Positions 32,225 through 39,665 of a stretch of 39,665 nucleotides of DNA are shown here, piece by piece. This stretch comes from Chloroflexota bacterium (GTDB lineage: Bacteria > Chloroflexota > Ktedonobacteria > Ktedonobacterales > JACDGC01): NCBI GenBank assembly GCA_021778805.1, contig JAJYBV010000025.1, positions 1-39,665 on the forward strand, read 5' to 3'. The notes beneath the pieces were generated by a model. It had not been told where the DNA came from. It searched no databases and saw only the letters and a program-made list of their open reading frames with translations. Both the position numbers and the translations under genes were made by a program. Each line of letters begins with the position of its first letter. Positions within the stretch are counted from its first letter, which is position 1.

Positions 32225-33592
32225 ATGAAATATTTCGACTCTATTTTAGGAACTTTGGGTGAAACTCCCTTAGTGCAACTTTCCCGTGTCGGACAAGAAG
32301 TGCCCGGCTTGCTTCTGGCAAAAATGGAACAGTTTAACCCGGCGGGCAGTGTGAAAGACCGTATTGGTCTGCGTCTGATTGAATCGTGCGAACGAGACGG
32401 ACGGCTGAAACCCGGCGGCGTAATTGTAGAGCCAACCAGCGGCAACACCGGCGCGGGCCTTGCCATGGCTGCCGCCATTAAAAACTATCGCTGCATTTTT
32501 GTTATGACCGATAAAGCCTCGGAGGAAAAACGCAATCTGCTGCGCGCATATGGCGCAGAGGTGGTGGTGTGCCCCAGCAGTGTAAGCGCCGACGACCCCG
32601 CCAGTTATCAAAGCGTTGCCGCGCGGCTGGCAAAAGAAATACCCGGCGCATGCAGCCCAAATCAATACAGCAACCCCGCAAATCCCGAAACCCATGTGCT
32701 AAGCACCGGTCCGGAAATTTGGCGGGATACTGACGGTAAAATTACGCATTTTGTCGCCGGTATCGGCACCGCGGGCACAATTGTTGGCGTTGCAAAATAT
32801 CTGAAGTCGAAAAACCCCGATATTGTTATCGTCGGGGCAGATCCCGAAGGTTCGGTTTATTCCGGCGATACCCCCAAACCTTATAAAGTTGAGGGCATCG
32901 GCATGGATCATTTCCCCGATAATTATGTTCCATCTTTGGTAGACCGTTTTGTTCGGGTAACCGACGCCGCTTCTTTTGCGTATGTGCGGCAATTAGCCCG
33001 AACCGAAGGAATTTTAGCGGGACCTTCTTGCGGCACCGCGCTGGCTGCCGCGGTAGAAGTAGGTAAAGAAGCCGGCCCCAACGCTGTAATTGTCGTTTTA
33101 TTCCCCGATTCCGGCCGGGCGTATCTTTCAAAAGCGTTTAACGAAACATGGCTGCGCGAAAATGGTTTAAGCGAAAGTCAGCCGTCAGCCTCGCTGCGCG
33201 ATTTATTAGCGTCGCGCAGTAAATTATCATCAACACCGGCAGTATTAAGCGTTGCTCCGGAAGATTCGGCGATGAAAGCGATTGAACTTACCCGAGTATA
33301 TGGAATATCGCAAATTCCGGTTATTTTCGAGGATCGCATTGTTGGTTCGCTGACCGAATCGCAAATGATTCAAAAATTAGCGGCAGGTGAACACGCCGAA
33401 AGTAAAACCGCCAAAGATTGGATGGGTCCGGCTATACCCGAGCTTTCCGACACTGCGGCAGTACAGCAAGCGTATACATTGTTTGCGTCCGGCCAAAACG
33501 CAATTGCAGTCCGCGATTCCGAAAATAAAAACACCATCACCGCCGTCATTACGAAAAGTGATCTGCTGGAATACTGGTCGGAAAATTCATAA
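32225..33592 (+). CDS. cbs: Cystathionine beta-synthase (PLP fold II with C-terminal CBS pair)
   Basis: 455 aa. The PLP lysine is Lys44 in NPAGSVKDRIGL, the substrate loop is TSGNTG (71-76) and the phosphate loop GTAGT (181-185); GPSCGTALAA follows. A CBS-domain pair fills about 335-455 (VYGISQIPVIFEDRIVGSL and TAVITKSDLLEYW). This full layout is that of cystathionine beta-synthase, making cystathionine from serine and homocysteine, as opposed to the shorter cysteine synthases. H2S formation is a known side reaction of the family. ATG 32225 follows AAGGCGGAT; the longer frame from 32201 is rejected. No cystathionine gamma-lyase is adjacent. It is divergent from nuoB. Confidence 0.9.
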   Translation: MKYFDSILGTLGETPLVQLSRVGQEVPGLLLAKMEQFNPAGSVKDRIGLRLIESCERDGRLKPGGVIVEPTSGNTGAGLAMAAAIKNYRCIFVMTDKASEEKRNLLRAYGAEVVVCPSSVSADDPASYQSVAARLAKEIPGACSPNQYSNPANPETHVLSTGPEIWRDTDGKITHFVAGIGTAGTIVGVAKYLKSKNPDIVIVGADPEGSVYSGDTPKPYKVEGIGMDHFPDNYVPSLVDRFVRVTDAASFAYVRQLARTEGILAGPSCGTALAAAVEVGKEAGPNAVIVVLFPDSGRAYLSKAFNETWLRENGLSESQPSASLRDLLASRSKLSSTPAVLSVAPEDSAMKAIELTRVYGISQIPVIFEDRIVGSLTESQMIQKLAAGEHAESKTAKDWMGPAIPELSDTAAVQQAYTLFASGQNAIAVRDSENKNTITAVITKSDLLEYWSENS

Positions 33593-33773
33593 AGAATTTG
33601 CGGAGATTGCGAAATCTTCACGTAATTTCAGTGACGAGACTCATATTTTATGTGTTGCGGCGACTAAATAATGTAGTATACTATTTTATTGACAAGTCTT
33701 TATTATTAAAAGCTGCAATACATGGTTGTTTTATGTGTTTAAATAGGTATAACGCCGTTAAATTTGCAGCGCG

Positions 33774-33791
33774 CGCCGTATTTCGGCGTTT
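33774..33791 (+). other. Short hairpin with T tail in the cbs downstream gap
   Basis: CGCCG (33774-33778), loop TATTT, CGGCG (33784-33788) and TTT form a small terminator-like hairpin about 180 bp after cbs. The rest of 33593-33885 shows no gene. Confidence 0.3.
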
Positions 33792-33885
33792 CCATGGAGC
33801 GCTCTTTGCGCAAGCGCTTACCCATATTTTGAATAGTTAGTATTGATCGCGCGCATATTTTCATATAGCAAGGCGGATAAAGCAT

Positions 33886-34467
33886 ATGAGCCAAAGTTTC
33901 GATCCTTCAATTTCTCCGGGAAGTTCAAACAATCCACAGGCTCCGGCAGATGTAAATGAACAGAAACAAATCGGCCGGCGCGCGCTGATAGCCGCAGCGG
34001 GATTAGGTATTGTGGGTATTGGCGCCGCTGAAGCGCCGAATATTTTAAACGGCGTTGGCGCGCTGACGCAGCAGGAAATTCAGCAGGCAATTGACTTTGG
34101 GCGCCAGCAATTAGCGCGCGAGCTTTTAACGGTAGAGGATGTGGGCATTGATACGGCCATTACCGTCACCAATTTGCTGCACTCTGCAGTGAACACCTTC
34201 GTTGTGCCGATTGCCAACGTGCTTGCTGTGGTGACCGAGGATATATTAGGCGGGTTAAGCGCTGCGATTGAACAAGCTGAAACATGGCCGGGCCTTAGCA
34301 ATATTTCGGCGCTGAAACAAGTAGACACGATTTTAAAACAATGGAAATCCAATGTTGCCATATTCCCCAACATCATCAACGCTTTAAACAATGTGGATAC
34401 AACTGCCGCGGATACTTATTTAGCAAATTTAAAGACAAAGCTGCAAAGTGAAGCAGGAAAATCTTAA
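33886..34467 (+). CDS. Unknown protein with twin-Arg-like signal segment
   Basis: 193 aa. ATG follows AAGGCGG, the same type of ribosome site as cbs. A polar head leads to GRRALIAAAGLGIVGIGAAEA (residues 30-50), two arginines before a hydrophobic stretch, as in a Tat signal or an N-terminal anchor. The rest is helical with amphipathic repeats (LTQQEIQQAIDFGRQQLARE, later VAIFPNIINALNNV). I recognise no family. A good terminator follows, so it appears to be a single-gene unit. Confidence 0.7.
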   Translation: MSQSFDPSISPGSSNNPQAPADVNEQKQIGRRALIAAAGLGIVGIGAAEAPNILNGVGALTQQEIQQAIDFGRQQLARELLTVEDVGIDTAITVTNLLHSAVNTFVVPIANVLAVVTEDILGGLSAAIEQAETWPGLSNISALKQVDTILKQWKSNVAIFPNIINALNNVDTTAADTYLANLKTKLQSEAGKS

Positions 34468-34495
34468 GTCTTCATGTCATCCCATATGATTGCGC

Positions 34496-34538
34496 CGCCT
34501 TCGGATTCAATACATACGATCCGAAGGCGTTTATTTTA
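34496..34538 (+). terminator. Rho-independent terminator
   Basis: CGCCTTCGGAT (34496-34506) pairs perfectly with ATCCGAAGGCG (34519-34529), followed by TTTATTTTA. It closes the + gene ending at 34467. Confidence 0.85.
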
Positions 34539-34575
34539 TGGAGTTATAACATTCACCTGCGTATTTTGCTGCGCG

Positions 34576-34926
34576 CTATCGCAAAAACCGGCGCTGATGG
34601 AATAGCGTGTTGCTGGCGTGAATAACATACAATGTGAACACCAATAAACGAACAAGCGCAATGACAATATTGAAATAGCCGAATGCCAGCGCAATAACAG
34701 CCATAATGCGATTAGCCGATTCTGTGCTGCGCGCCAAAGCTATATGCCCCAAAACAATCCCAACCACCGCGCACAGCATCGCAAAAACCGTAAAAATAGG
34801 GAAGTGTACAAATATTTGGGTAAAGCTCAGTGTTGAAAATATAACCGCTGTTATGGCTTCTCCGCCTCCCGATGAAGCAGGCTGCGGTTGCGCAGGATTA
34901 GCCGGCGGCGTTTGAAACGGATCCAT
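34576..34926 (-). CDS. DUF4190-like small membrane protein
   Basis: 116 aa. A Pro/Gln-rich head precedes two or three membrane helices. The middle (FAMLCAVVGIVLGHIALARS, then RIMAVIALAFGYFNIVIAL) has the GHIAL and A-GY marks of DUF4190. Members are often small membrane proteins of unknown role near signalling genes. It converges with the Tat-like gene. AGGGG lies upstream but at long spacing. Confidence 0.7.
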   Translation of the reverse strand: MDPFQTPPANPAQPQPASSGGGEAITAVIFSTLSFTQIFVHFPIFTVFAMLCAVVGIVLGHIALARSTESANRIMAVIALAFGYFNIVIALVRLLVFTLYVIHASNTLFHQRRFLR

Positions 34927-35153
34927 AAAATTATATGCCCCTAAAGGTAAAATAACCGATACATACGCGCTGCTGCACGATAGCGGAAAATTTTTGCTTA
35001 TTACGGCAAAAAGCGCGCGTTACGGCAATCTACGCTATAAACGTTTCAGCAAACGATTTCGTTCCATAGCAATAGCGGAAAAATCGGCGTATTTACCTGT
35101 AACAGCGATGTTTTTATAAAAAGCCTATGTTGCACAGTTCCGCTGTTCAAACA

Positions 35154-35555
35154 TTACGTTTCTGATGATTGCCGCTGAATAATAGGAGTATTTTGCAATA
35201 AATATGCGCCTAACGGTTCATCTGTGCGCAGCGCGGGGGCGCATGTAAACAGCAAAACACTGTCGGTTTTAGCAATATAGTCATGCAGCTGTCCGCCCTC
35301 AATAAGCGCAACCTTACCCATCTTCAGCAGTTGCAGTTTCTGATTAATCTGCAAATAGGCCAGCCCGCGAAGACATTGCAGCAATACTTGGCTGGCAGAA
35401 TGCATAGCGGTTAAACGCTGGCCGGCGCGCATTGTTAGCAGACCAAATGTCATATCTCCGGTGTTGGCTACTGCTATTGGCAGCGGTGTATCGGCAAATT
35501 GCGTTAATTCCCATAAGTCGATAATAACGGCGTTGGTAGCAAATGGTTCAGACAT
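35154..35555 (-). CDS. Cupin-like small protein
   Basis: 133 aa, read as one double-stranded beta-helix: FGLLTMRAGQRL, LLQCLRGLAYLQINQ, then MGKVALIEGGQLHDYIAKTDSVLLFT. The G-x5-G spacing and the late His resemble the second cupin motif, while the first motif lacks most of the usual metal ligands. A metal-dependent enzyme is therefore doubtful, and a ligand-binding role fits better. The only AGGAG is far upstream, so the start is uncertain. 34927-35153 shows nothing I can assign. Confidence 0.55.
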   Translation of the reverse strand: MSEPFATNAVIIDLWELTQFADTPLPIAVANTGDMTFGLLTMRAGQRLTAMHSASQVLLQCLRGLAYLQINQKLQLLKMGKVALIEGGQLHDYIAKTDSVLLFTCAPALRTDEPLGAYLLQNTPIIQRQSSET

Positions 35556-35741
35556 ATGTAATATTTTTTACAATGCTCCTTATTTTTTTATGATCTGTTT
35601 GCAGTATAATATATGTAAGCGATCTTATGAAATATTTGCCGCGAAATATTTGTGCTCCATCACAATATTTCAGCCGTGCAGCTATTTTCTGCGGACGCAA
35701 CGTATTTGCTGATACCATCGACATAGGGAGACATATATTGT

Positions 35742-36080
35742 ATGAACGCTTATGAGCATCTTCTCACTATCAAAGACGCGCTGGAACAAAACGGCGCCAA
35801 CGAAGATACCATCGATATGGTAGATAAATTTTTGAAACGCGCGGAACCGGAACGCAACAGCGCAACTAATGTTACCCGCAGCATGATTATGCGGCACTTG
35901 CTTCGCCAAAAAGAAGCCCTTGGCAACGACTTCATCTATAATGACCTGCAGGAAGTTTTAGATAACGGCCGTGAAACAAAATCTGACGAAGAAGCTGCCC
36001 CATACGCTTGGGAAGACACTACACACCGGCCAAAACCAAAATCTTACTATAAAGCGTTAAAGGCAAAACAGCAGCAATAA
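35742..36080 (+). CDS. Unknown 112-aa helical protein
   Basis: AGGGAGAC lies about 10 nt before ATG 35742. The protein is hydrophilic and mostly helical (MNAYEHLLTIKDALEQNG, MVDKFLKRAEPERNS), ending in a Lys-rich tail. It has no membrane segment, no Cys, and no family I recognise. It lies about 160 bp upstream of htpX on the same strand. Confidence 0.65.
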   Translation: MNAYEHLLTIKDALEQNGANEDTIDMVDKFLKRAEPERNSATNVTRSMIMRHLLRQKEALGNDFIYNDLQEVLDNGRETKSDEEAAPYAWEDTTHRPKPKSYYKALKAKQQQ

Positions 36081-36242
36081 CTGCCTAACATATTTGTTTT
36101 TCGTTCTTTCTGAAATAGTATACAGATCCTGCTAAACGGCTGTTTGCTATAACAGATAAGGCGCGGTGTTCCTTTGCGCGTTTTTACGCATTTCTTTTGT
36201 CTCTCTTGCACATGTGTTTTATAAAAAGGTTTGGTAGATATT

Positions 36243-37226
36243 ATGAAAAAACCCGTTTGGTATAAAACCGATGTGGGTTTAAATGCCCGCATGGCTATTA
36301 CATTAGGCGCCATGTTCCTCTTGTATGCCGCGTTTGTCTTTTTTCTCTATTCGGTTCTGCGCGGCGGATTGGCGCTGATTATTATTATTGCTGTTGGCGT
36401 CTTGATTTTCCAGCTGTTTACTTCGGATAAAGTTGCCATATGGTCCATGGGCGCGCAGGAAGTTTCAGAACAGCAAGCGCCGAAATTGCACGCCATGGTA
36501 GAGCGGCTGGCGCAGCAAACCAATTTGCCAAAGCCCAAAATCGCCATAGCGCGCAATGGCGCGCCGAATGCTTTTGCCACCGGTCGCGACCAAAAACACG
36601 CTGTTATCTGTGTTACCACTTCACTGCTCAGCAAACTGGATGATAACCAGCTGGAAGCGGTGCTTGCCCACGAAATGACCCATATCTTAAATAATGATAT
36701 GCAGGTGATGACACTTATTATGTTTGTTCCCATGCTCGCCGGCATGCTAATGCAGTTTCTTTCCCGCATGTTTCTTTGGGGCGCTATGTTTGGCGGCTAC
36801 GGCGGCGGCGGATTTGGCGGCGGCAGGGGCCGCGGACGTGATAATAACGGCGGCGCGTTAGCTATCATGCTGCTTGTGTTAGTTGGATCTGCCGTTGTAT
36901 CGGCGGTCAGCTTTTTGTTAACCCGCGCCTTCTCGCGTTACCGTGAATTTGCCGCAGATCGCGGTTCAGCGCTGATTACCGGAGCGCCACAAAATCTAGA
37001 ATCGGCGCTCATGGCTATCAGCGGCCAGCAAGTAGGCAGAATTCCCGATGCCGATCTGCGTTCAGCGGATGCAGTCAGCGCATTCTGTTTTGTGCCCGTC
37101 TCAAACTTCCGCAATCAAGATGAGTTCAGTGAATTATTTTCAACCCATCCATCGCTGCAGCATCGCATCGAACGGTTGCAGCAAATTCAACTGCGTATGG
37201 AGCAAGCTCCGCGCATTCACGAATAA
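36243..37226 (+). CDS. htpX: HtpX membrane zinc metalloprotease (M48B)
   Basis: About 327 aa from ATG 36243; the frame extends to TTG 36231. Two N-terminal membrane helices (about 17-36 and 41-59) precede the protease domain with HEMTH (143-147) and the third zinc ligand Glu235 in SRYREFAADR. Two further helices flank a glycine-rich loop (184-204), which is longer than usual for HtpX. HtpX degrades misfolded membrane proteins. The next gene is pspAB, a pairing known from actinobacteria and haloarchaea, which places this in an envelope-stress unit. A hairpin lies between the two genes. Confidence 0.93.
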   Translation: MKKPVWYKTDVGLNARMAITLGAMFLLYAAFVFFLYSVLRGGLALIIIIAVGVLIFQLFTSDKVAIWSMGAQEVSEQQAPKLHAMVERLAQQTNLPKPKIAIARNGAPNAFATGRDQKHAVICVTTSLLSKLDDNQLEAVLAHEMTHILNNDMQVMTLIMFVPMLAGMLMQFLSRMFLWGAMFGGYGGGGFGGGRGRGRDNNGGALAIMLLVLVGSAVVSAVSFLLTRAFSRYREFAADRGSALITGAPQNLESALMAISGQQVGRIPDADLRSADAVSAFCFVPVSNFRNQDEFSELFSTHPSLQHRIERLQQIQLRMEQAPRIHE

Positions 37227-37266
37227 CAACTTGTTCTTTCAGCTTGTGTGTTTGTTGTGTTCATTC

Positions 37267-37309
37267 ATCCCCGCGCTGCCGCGATATATTGCCGCGACAG
37301 AACGGGGAT
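37267..37309 (+). other. Hairpin between htpX and pspAB
   Basis: ATCCCCG (37267-37273) pairs with CGGGGAT (37303-37309), with an inner CGCG/CGCG pair. It has no T tract, so it may protect or process the htpX-pspAB message, or act on pspAB expression, instead of terminating. Confidence 0.45.
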
Positions 37310-37381
37310 ATCGTTGTATCAGGGTACATACTAAATGGCAAATATTTCGCAAGCGCGAATGCCAACATAAAAGGATAGTAT

Positions 37382-37960
37382 ATGGGTTTTTTTGACGCAA
37401 TTTTTGGAAAACAAAAACTAGTTCCGCCGGCTAAAAATGATCGGCTGTTTGCTATTTCAACCGCAGATATAACGCTGGAAACACAGGAAGATATGAAACC
37501 GGTTTTAAGTTCCGGCGTCTGTTTCCGCGGGGTTGCCTCCGGCCCATTTAAACAAATTCAGCAAGATTTGCAAAATCTTCTAAACGCATCCGGTGATTTG
37601 GGTCTGCAATCGCGGCCGTTTGAGGATAATTTGGGATATAAATGGATTTTGCTGACCGGAGCAGATTTTCAAACTCTTGTAACCGGCATGCACATGGTCA
37701 GCCAAACCTTGCTTGATCAAGGCTATGGCGAACAGCTGCTTTCCGCTGTATTTCGGTTTAATACCGATAATGATAAACCGGTATATTTCATCTATAATTT
37801 TAAACGCGGCATGTATTATCCTTTTGTTCCGCGGCCAGACAGTCACAGTCATCAGCGCAATAATCCCGATGAAATGCGGCTTTCCAATGTTTTAAAAAAT
37901 GATTTGCCGATGGAACCGGAATTTGAACGCTGGTACGCTATGTGGGATTTGCCGTTTTGA
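37382..37960 (+). CDS. pspAB: PspAB-type PspA-associated protein
   Basis: 192 aa. MGFFDAIFGKQKLVPP at the start, SSGVCFRGV, KRGMYYPFVPRP and the C-terminal DLPMEPEFERWYAMWDLPF match the PspAB family. AAAGGA lies 7 nt before ATG. PspAB proteins occur next to htpX or pspA and are thought to act in the phage-shock (membrane stress) response; the molecular role is unknown. No pspA is in the window. The last codons overlap the start of the beta-propeller gene (TTGA), so the two are co-translated. Confidence 0.85.
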   Translation: MGFFDAIFGKQKLVPPAKNDRLFAISTADITLETQEDMKPVLSSGVCFRGVASGPFKQIQQDLQNLLNASGDLGLQSRPFEDNLGYKWILLTGADFQTLVTGMHMVSQTLLDQGYGEQLLSAVFRFNTDNDKPVYFIYNFKRGMYYPFVPRPDSHSHQRNNPDEMRLSNVLKNDLPMEPEFERWYAMWDLPF

Positions 37961-39294
37961 ACGCCGGCGCTATAACTTCGCGACTTCCAAAATTGAATCG
38001 GACTTTTTTGCTGCGCATTGCCCTAATTTTAGCGGTTTTAGCTGTAGTTATTCCCGTTGCGCTGCCAATTCTGCGCGGCGCGGGCAATTCTGGCGGCGCA
38101 GAAATAGCGTTTTTGCGCAATGGCGAAGTATATACAATTCAGCCTAACGGCCGCAGTTTGTTTCAAGTAACCGGCAAAATTGCGCTGGGATTTTCCTGGT
38201 CGCCGGATCATCATGAAATATTGGTCCGTTTTGCCGGCGCGGCGCTGCCGGTAACTACCGTCGATCCCATTGCGCAAACGCTGGCGGATACATACGCCAC
38301 ATTGGGAATTGTTTCCATCGATGGCGGCGCATTGCTGGGAATTACCCCATATGGTGCCATTCCATACCGCAGTGACGGCTGGTGGGACGCATCGGGCAAC
38401 CGGCTGCTATATCGCGAAGGCGCTTCAGCGCTGATACTTTCTCAGCCGGATCAACCGGGAGGCATTGCGCGCAAGATAATAACCAATGCGGGCGGAATAC
38501 CTGCGGCAGCGCCGAATGCGCAAGCAATTGCGTTTGTTACCCCAAGCGGCGCTTTAGTGGCCGGGCCGGCGCAGGCAACGCTGCAAACCGTACAAACCAA
38601 CGCGGCCATTACACTGCCGGGCGGGCTGCCGGCAAGGGTGTTATGGCGTCCCGGGCAGCAAGAGCTGCTTTATGTAGCGAAAACCACACAGACCAATCAA
38701 TATACCTTTATGCTAACGCGCCTCACCGGGCCGGCAATACCGCTGGCGTCCGTTACTCAGCCGCTGCGCTATGCGTTTGCGCCAAACGGCTCGCAATTGC
38801 TGATTCAAACCGCTGCCGGATATGAAATACTTCCGCTGAACAAAGATTCAGCCGGCAAGCCCATTGCAATTTCGTTGCCCAATGTGCAATTCAGCGATCC
38901 GTGGTGGTCTCCCAACAGCGCGGCGATCCTCATTCGGACGGCCAACGCGCTCTATTATATCAACAGCTTAACAGGCGCCGCGCGTTTATTGGCTGCGCTG
39001 CCACAGATTCCGATGCAAAGCGCCGCCGCCGCCCCTATTCCAATCCCCGACGATCCCTGGAGCGCAGATGGATCTGCGTTTGTGTTTGCCTCAGCGGGAG
39101 GAATATGGGCTAACGGGCAGGCGCTGCCGACGAAGCCGCAGGCAGCAGGAACAGGGTTATATGTGGTTTCAGTGGCCGCGTTAAACAAAGCGCCGGCGTT
39201 TATAGACTGGGGAGAACATGGGGCCATTAGCTGGTCTACACCAGACCCGAATACACAATTTGATACGCTTGTTTCAATCCTTTCAGGAAGCTAA
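37957..39294 (+). CDS. Membrane-anchored TolB/WD40-like beta-propeller protein
   Basis: About 445 aa from TTG 37957, which overlaps the pspAB stop by 3 bp; GTG 37942 is an alternative. One membrane helix (about 16-38, FLLRIALILAVLAVVIPVAL) places the rest outside. The external part repeats a TolB-like blade pattern: EIAFLRNGEVYTIQPNG, LGFSWSPDHHEILV, LRYAFAPNGSQLLIQT, WWSPNSAAILI and DPWSADGSAFVFA. No catalytic motif is seen. Coupling with pspAB suggests an envelope-stress sensor or scaffold, which is inference. Confidence 0.75.
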   Translation: MNAGAITSRLPKLNRTFLLRIALILAVLAVVIPVALPILRGAGNSGGAEIAFLRNGEVYTIQPNGRSLFQVTGKIALGFSWSPDHHEILVRFAGAALPVTTVDPIAQTLADTYATLGIVSIDGGALLGITPYGAIPYRSDGWWDASGNRLLYREGASALILSQPDQPGGIARKIITNAGGIPAAAPNAQAIAFVTPSGALVAGPAQATLQTVQTNAAITLPGGLPARVLWRPGQQELLYVAKTTQTNQYTFMLTRLTGPAIPLASVTQPLRYAFAPNGSQLLIQTAAGYEILPLNKDSAGKPIAISLPNVQFSDPWWSPNSAAILIRTANALYYINSLTGAARLLAALPQIPMQSAAAAPIPIPDDPWSADGSAFVFASAGGIWANGQALPTKPQAAGTGLYVVSVAALNKAPAFIDWGEHGAISWSTPDPNTQFDTLVSILSGS

Positions 39295-39332
39295 TGAGCG
39301 GCGCTAGCAAGTATAAATATTGTAACTACTCC

Positions 39333-39665
39333 GGGGATACGTAAGGGGCGATAGCCCCTTGCGCGGGGTTTGGGGTGTACCCAAAATTATTTTTATAAAC
39401 AACCATCGCACGGTACACATGGGGATTCGTAAGGGGCGGATGCCCATTACGCGGGGTTTGGGGTGTACCCAAAATTATTTTTATAAACAACCACCGCACG
39501 GTACACACTGGGGATTCGTAAGGGGCGATGGCCCCTTGCGCGGGGTTTGGGGTGTCCCCAATAAATATTATTTATAAAAATACCATACCGCACGGTACAC
39601 ATGGGGATTCGTAAGGGGCGATGGCCCCTTGCGCGGGGTTTGGGGTGTCCCCAAAAAATATTATT
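39333..39665 (+). repeat. Second tandem module A array (four copies, cut by the window end)
   Basis: Cores GGGGAT(A/T)CGTAAGGGGC start at 39333, 39421, 39510 and 39603, spaced 88, 89 and 93 bp apart. Each is followed by GCGCGGGGTTTGGGGTGT, an AT-rich stretch and GCACGGTACACA, the inverse of the tag in modules B and C. Spacers differ from the 21.9-kb array, so the two expanded separately. Confidence 0.92.

Noticed and set aside
32053..32478. 141-aa minus frame over the cbs start
   Set aside because: Overlaps the well-supported cbs gene and the element end; no recognisable protein features.
1..39665. tRNA and rRNA genes
   Set aside because: No T-loop/acceptor pairs or rRNA-like blocks were noticed on either strand. 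A dedicated scan would be needed to be certain.

Overview
The window looks like the chromosome of a free-living bacterium, most plausibly a member of the Chloroflexota. This is an inference with no rRNA or marker gene to confirm it. The pointers are a HtpX-PspAB stress unit, a soluble Hanks-type kinase next to a membrane-anchored STAND/NB-ARC-like ATPase, a GH57 glucanotransferase-type enzyme, duplicated YbjQ domains, many short-spaced gene pairs, and abundant intergenic hairpin repeats. I found no tRNA, rRNA or CRISPR array.

Layout. Bases 1-4.9 kb hold a truncated gene tail and an AT-rich divergent pair: an unknown 517-aa protein and a membrane-anchored STAND-type ATPase with a helical C-terminus. 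At 5-11.7 kb, all on +, come an ion-transporter-superfamily protein, a VOC protein, an overlapping enoyl-CoA hydratase / biotin-dependent carboxylase pair resembling LiuC-LiuD of leucine breakdown, and a small gene plus a double-YbjQ gene, closed by a strong two-way terminator. At 11.8-19 kb, all on -, come a lipoprotein, the kinase and NB-ARC-like ATPase pair, a methyltransferase, a glucosaminidase-like wall hydrolase, and an iron/peroxide unit (a VIT/MbfA-type transporter and a PerR/Fur regulator). The regulator is preceded by four operator boxes spaced exactly 17 bp apart. At 19-25.2 kb (+) are a small membrane protein, a GH57 enzyme, a six-copy 111-bp tandem repeat, a GH3 lipoprotein and a small unknown gene. 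At 25.2-31.6 kb (-) is a compact redox operon, nuoB / nuoI-nuoE hybrid / nuoF / nuoG-GltD hybrid, followed by a LURP-one-related protein and a HAD phosphatase. At 31.7-39.7 kb are a 341-bp ORF-less IS200/IS605-like element carrying a folded RNA, cystathionine beta-synthase, several small genes, HtpX-PspAB-beta-propeller, and a second tandem hairpin array cut by the window end.

What stands out. (1) The redox operon rebuilds complex I peripheral-arm modules in an unusual way. The two ferredoxin motifs of NuoI appear to be split between two polypeptides: one half is fused to a cluster-less NuoE helical domain, the other to the C-terminus of a NuoG/GltD hybrid. There is no NuoC/D, no NuoH and no antiporter subunit. 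(2) The ORF-less IS605-like element follows an ATGA and has matching end hairpins with a compensatory base change. It looks like a stand-alone omega-RNA/HEARO-type locus. (3) Two intergenic copies (19.1 and 24.5 kb) of an unassigned RNA share conserved loops and have stems that vary in a compensatory way. (4) The PerR-type operator array is strikingly regular. (5) Modular hairpin repeats occur only between genes.
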